Below, in pieces: positions 22,253-23,837 of a DNA stretch of 23,837 nucleotides. The DNA comes from Thermoplasmata archaeon (GTDB lineage: Archaea > Thermoplasmatota > Thermoplasmata > Thermoplasmatales > Thermoplasmataceae). Position 1 is the first letter of the stretch. Each line of letters begins with the position of its first letter. A program made the position numbers and the translations under genes. The stretch spans positions 1-23,837 of the forward strand of contig JAJZYV010000005.1 of the NCBI GenBank assembly GCA_021797955.1, given 5' to 3'. The notes beneath the pieces were generated by a model. The model was not told where the DNA came from. It was given only the letters and a program-made list of their open reading frames with translations, and searched no databases.

Positions 22253-23837
22253 TTATACAATAATAAGCCGGAATTCTTCAGGTGCAATAATATTTTCCCT
22301 GATGTTCTCTGATTTAGAGTTCGTCAGCTCTTCTTTGAACCTTTTGATTCTAATATTTGCATTTCCCAGATTCAGATTAAATTCCAACTTTTGATTTTCA
22401 TTATACTTCAGAATTTCAATTATTCCACTTCTCCTTCTTCTGAATTTCATTATACCATTGTATGAAGCCGAGTTGTTTCTCCTGAAACTGATCACACTCT
22501 TGAATATCTTATGAAAATCTGAGTCCACCTTATCCCATTCCATCGTTCTTCTGCAATCTGGATCAGGTCCGCCTTCCATCCCCAATTCATCCCCATAGTA
22601 TATGCTCGGCATTCCGTTCATAATCATCAATAGCGAATAAGCACAGAGGGAAAGGCTTTTACTTTCAAGAACGGTGCCGATCCTTGGCGTATCATGAGAA
22701 CCAACAATATTCATCATTCTATTGAATACATCTTCACCCAGTATGAACCGCATTTTCAGTAGCTCACTATTCAACTTATTTGGTCCTATTTTTTTCCGAA
22801 GCAGTGATATGATCAAATCCCTCAAATGATAATTTATCGATGATGTGTAGGAACCTAACCTAAAGAAAATATCCGATACACACCATACTTCCGCTATGTG
22901 CCCTATTTCCGGGAACTTATTCCGAAACTTGAGAAGAGTTTCCCTAATGCTTTGAAGATTTATTGAATCTGCCACATCATATCTCAAATAGGAAACGTTG
23001 ATACGTTCAGAGTAAAATTCCATGACCTTTAACATAAAGTTTCTAACTTCTTCATTTCTGTGGTTCAGTTTTGGCATACCCCCATAGTCCTTAAAAGACT
23101 CGTATAATGCCTTCTTTTTACCATTTTCTACCGGCCACCGTAACCGCATTCCCTCATCGCATTCTGAAATGAACTTATACCAGCTCTTGTTACCAGGTAA
23201 CTTCTTATTTAACTCTTCTTTGAATTTTGGGAAATATATAGAGGTATGATTGAAAACCATATCCAGAATCATGGATATGTTGCACTTTTTAAGTGAATCT
23301 GATAATTCAATTAGCTGCTCAAGTGTTCCAAACCTTTCATCTAACTTAAAGTAATCATCTGTATCATATCTGTGGTTGCTTTTTGATTTACAGATTGGTG
23401 TCAGATATAGGTGATCAATTCCTAGTTCTTTCAGATAGGAAACCTTCTCCATAATGCCATTTATGTTTCCTCCGTAAAAGGAATCTCTTTCTGGAAGTTT
23501 TTCCCATTCTTGTAGTTCAGCATCACGATTTCCAATCCTGTTAAACCTATCTGGAAATATTTGATAAATGATCTCGGGAAATCTCTTTGCTTCCCTGTAA
23601 TCAGGTATTGAAAATGGACCAAATATTCGATTGTTTTCATCACAAAATGTATAATCGCTGTCACTTTTGCTGAGAAATTCAAAAATATTATAACTTTTAG
23701 AAGTGTAATTAAACTCACTGCGTTTCTTTCGATTCCCCCTTTGCGAGATACTGACTTTTTTGACTTCAGGAGGAGTTATACATCTTATAATTCTAAACCC
23801 CCCGGTTCTGGAAAAAAATTGAGATGAGTTGGGATCG
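22253..23837 (-). CDS. GH13 alpha-glycosidase, neopullulanase/cyclomaltodextrinase type (5' end outside the window)
   Basis: The frame is open from the stop at 22253 through the right edge, about 527 codons. An ATG at 23452 is internal, because conserved GH13 sequence lies before it: IIYQIFPDRFNRIGN, then WEKLPERDSFYGGN, directly continuing into MEKVSYLKELGIDHLYLTPI. Counting from that ATG, catalytic regions are DMVFNH (64-69), RYDVAD with nucleophile D159, HIAEVW with acid/base E188, and GSHDTPR with D254. All are intact. Residues before IYQIFPDRF resemble the CBM34-like N-domain of GH13_20 enzymes, which hydrolyse cyclomaltodextrins, pullulan or maltodextrins. No signal peptide can be judged. 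Convergent placement beside a complete ABC importer suggests it cleaves the imported sugar in the cytoplasm. Confidence 0.92.
   Translation of the reverse strand, partial: DPNSSQFFSRTGGFRIIRCITPPEVKKVSISQRGNRKKRSEFNYTSKSYNIFEFLSKSDSDYTFCDENNRIFGPFSIPDYREAKRFPEIIYQIFPDRFNRIGNRDAELQEWEKLPERDSFYGGNINGIMEKVSYLKELGIDHLYLTPICKSKSNHRYDTDDYFKLDERFGTLEQLIELSDSLKKCNISMILDMVFNHTSIYFPKFKEELNKKLPGNKSWYKFISECDEGMRLRWPVENGKKKALYESFKDYGGMPKLNHRNEEVRNFMLKVMEFYSERINVSYLRYDVADSINLQSIRETLLKFRNKFPEIGHIAEVWCVSDIFFRLGSYTSSINYHLRDLIISLLRKKIGPNKLNSELLKMRFILGEDVFNRMMNIVGSHDTPRIGTVLESKSLSLCAYSLLMIMNGMPSIYYGDELGMEGGPDPDCRRTMEWDKVDSDFHKIFKSVISFRRNNSASYNGIMKFRRRRSGIIEILKYNENQKLEFNLNLGNANIRIKRFKEELTNSKSENIRENIIAPEEFRLIIV

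Noticed and set aside
23461..23718. Minus-strand open frame of 85 codons upstream of the GH13 ATG
   Set aside because: Another minus-strand frame of the same region encodes conserved GH13 sequence (IIYQIFPDRF) continuous with the enzyme, so this frame is a shadow.
1..23837. tRNA, rRNA, CRISPR arrays or complete insertion sequences
   Set aside because: No cloverleaf-like, rRNA-like or regularly spaced repeat sequence was recognised by eye, and no intact transposase was found; a dedicated tRNA/ncRNA scan could still reveal small RNAs.

Overview
The window is AT-rich archaeal chromosomal DNA. It most likely comes from the Thermoplasmatales or a close euryarchaeal relative. The evidence is an archaeal ribosomal protein L10e, an Orc1/Cdc6 initiator, an archaeal-type PdxS with an extended insertion, an AlaX-family protein, a Tat-exported SoxL-like Rieske protein beside a long cytochrome b, and many genes whose TATA box lies about 26 nt before the start codon, as expected for leaderless mRNAs. 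Where a Shine-Dalgarno exists it is GAGGTGA-like. The order-level placement is inference; no rRNA or tRNA gene was seen to confirm it.

Layout. At 1-4380 there is the tail of an unidentified plus-strand gene, a zinc-ribbon membrane protein, rpl10e, an MFS-like transporter whose 3' end overlaps a second zinc-ribbon membrane protein, and an AlaX-like protein whose four zinc ligands are all replaced. At 4378-4793 there is a gene-free stretch with a GC-richer patch and a palindrome. At 4794-8073 lie folC (TTG start, apparently leaderless), orc1/cdc6, and a convergent UPF0173 metallo-beta-lactamase-fold hydrolase. At 8296-10884 lie a LysE/RhtB-type exporter and a pdxS-DUF92 pair. At 10895-14041, on the minus strand, lies a respiratory operon of Rieske protein, cytochrome b and a crotonase-fold protein with a degraded active site. 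At 14138-16130 lie a MazG-type pyrophosphohydrolase and a large membrane protein resembling an ABC-2 permease without an ATPase.

The last 7.7 kb (16203-23837) forms a sugar-uptake locus. It holds a divergent MFS gene, a doubly anchored solute-binding protein, two MalF/MalG-type permeases, a MalK/UgpC-type ATPase, and a convergent GH13 glycosidase of the neopullulanase/cyclomaltodextrinase type. The glycosidase reading frame runs off the right edge of the window. A reasonable model is import of maltodextrin- or cyclodextrin-like oligosaccharides followed by cytoplasmic hydrolysis. Two promoter regions in this locus, before the binding-protein gene and before the ATPase gene, carry the same 15-bp imperfect palindrome (ACTACTTnAAATAGT), so they probably share a regulator that is not encoded in the window. 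The divergent MFS and binding-protein genes also face each other with near-identical 14-bp promoter elements.

The observations most worth checking are the zinc-less AlaX-like protein, the shared sugar operator, the MFS gene whose first helix lies upstream of any ordinary start codon, the cytochrome b lacking the Qo-site glutamate, and the degenerate crotonase encoded with it. No CRISPR array, tRNA, rRNA or intact insertion sequence was seen.
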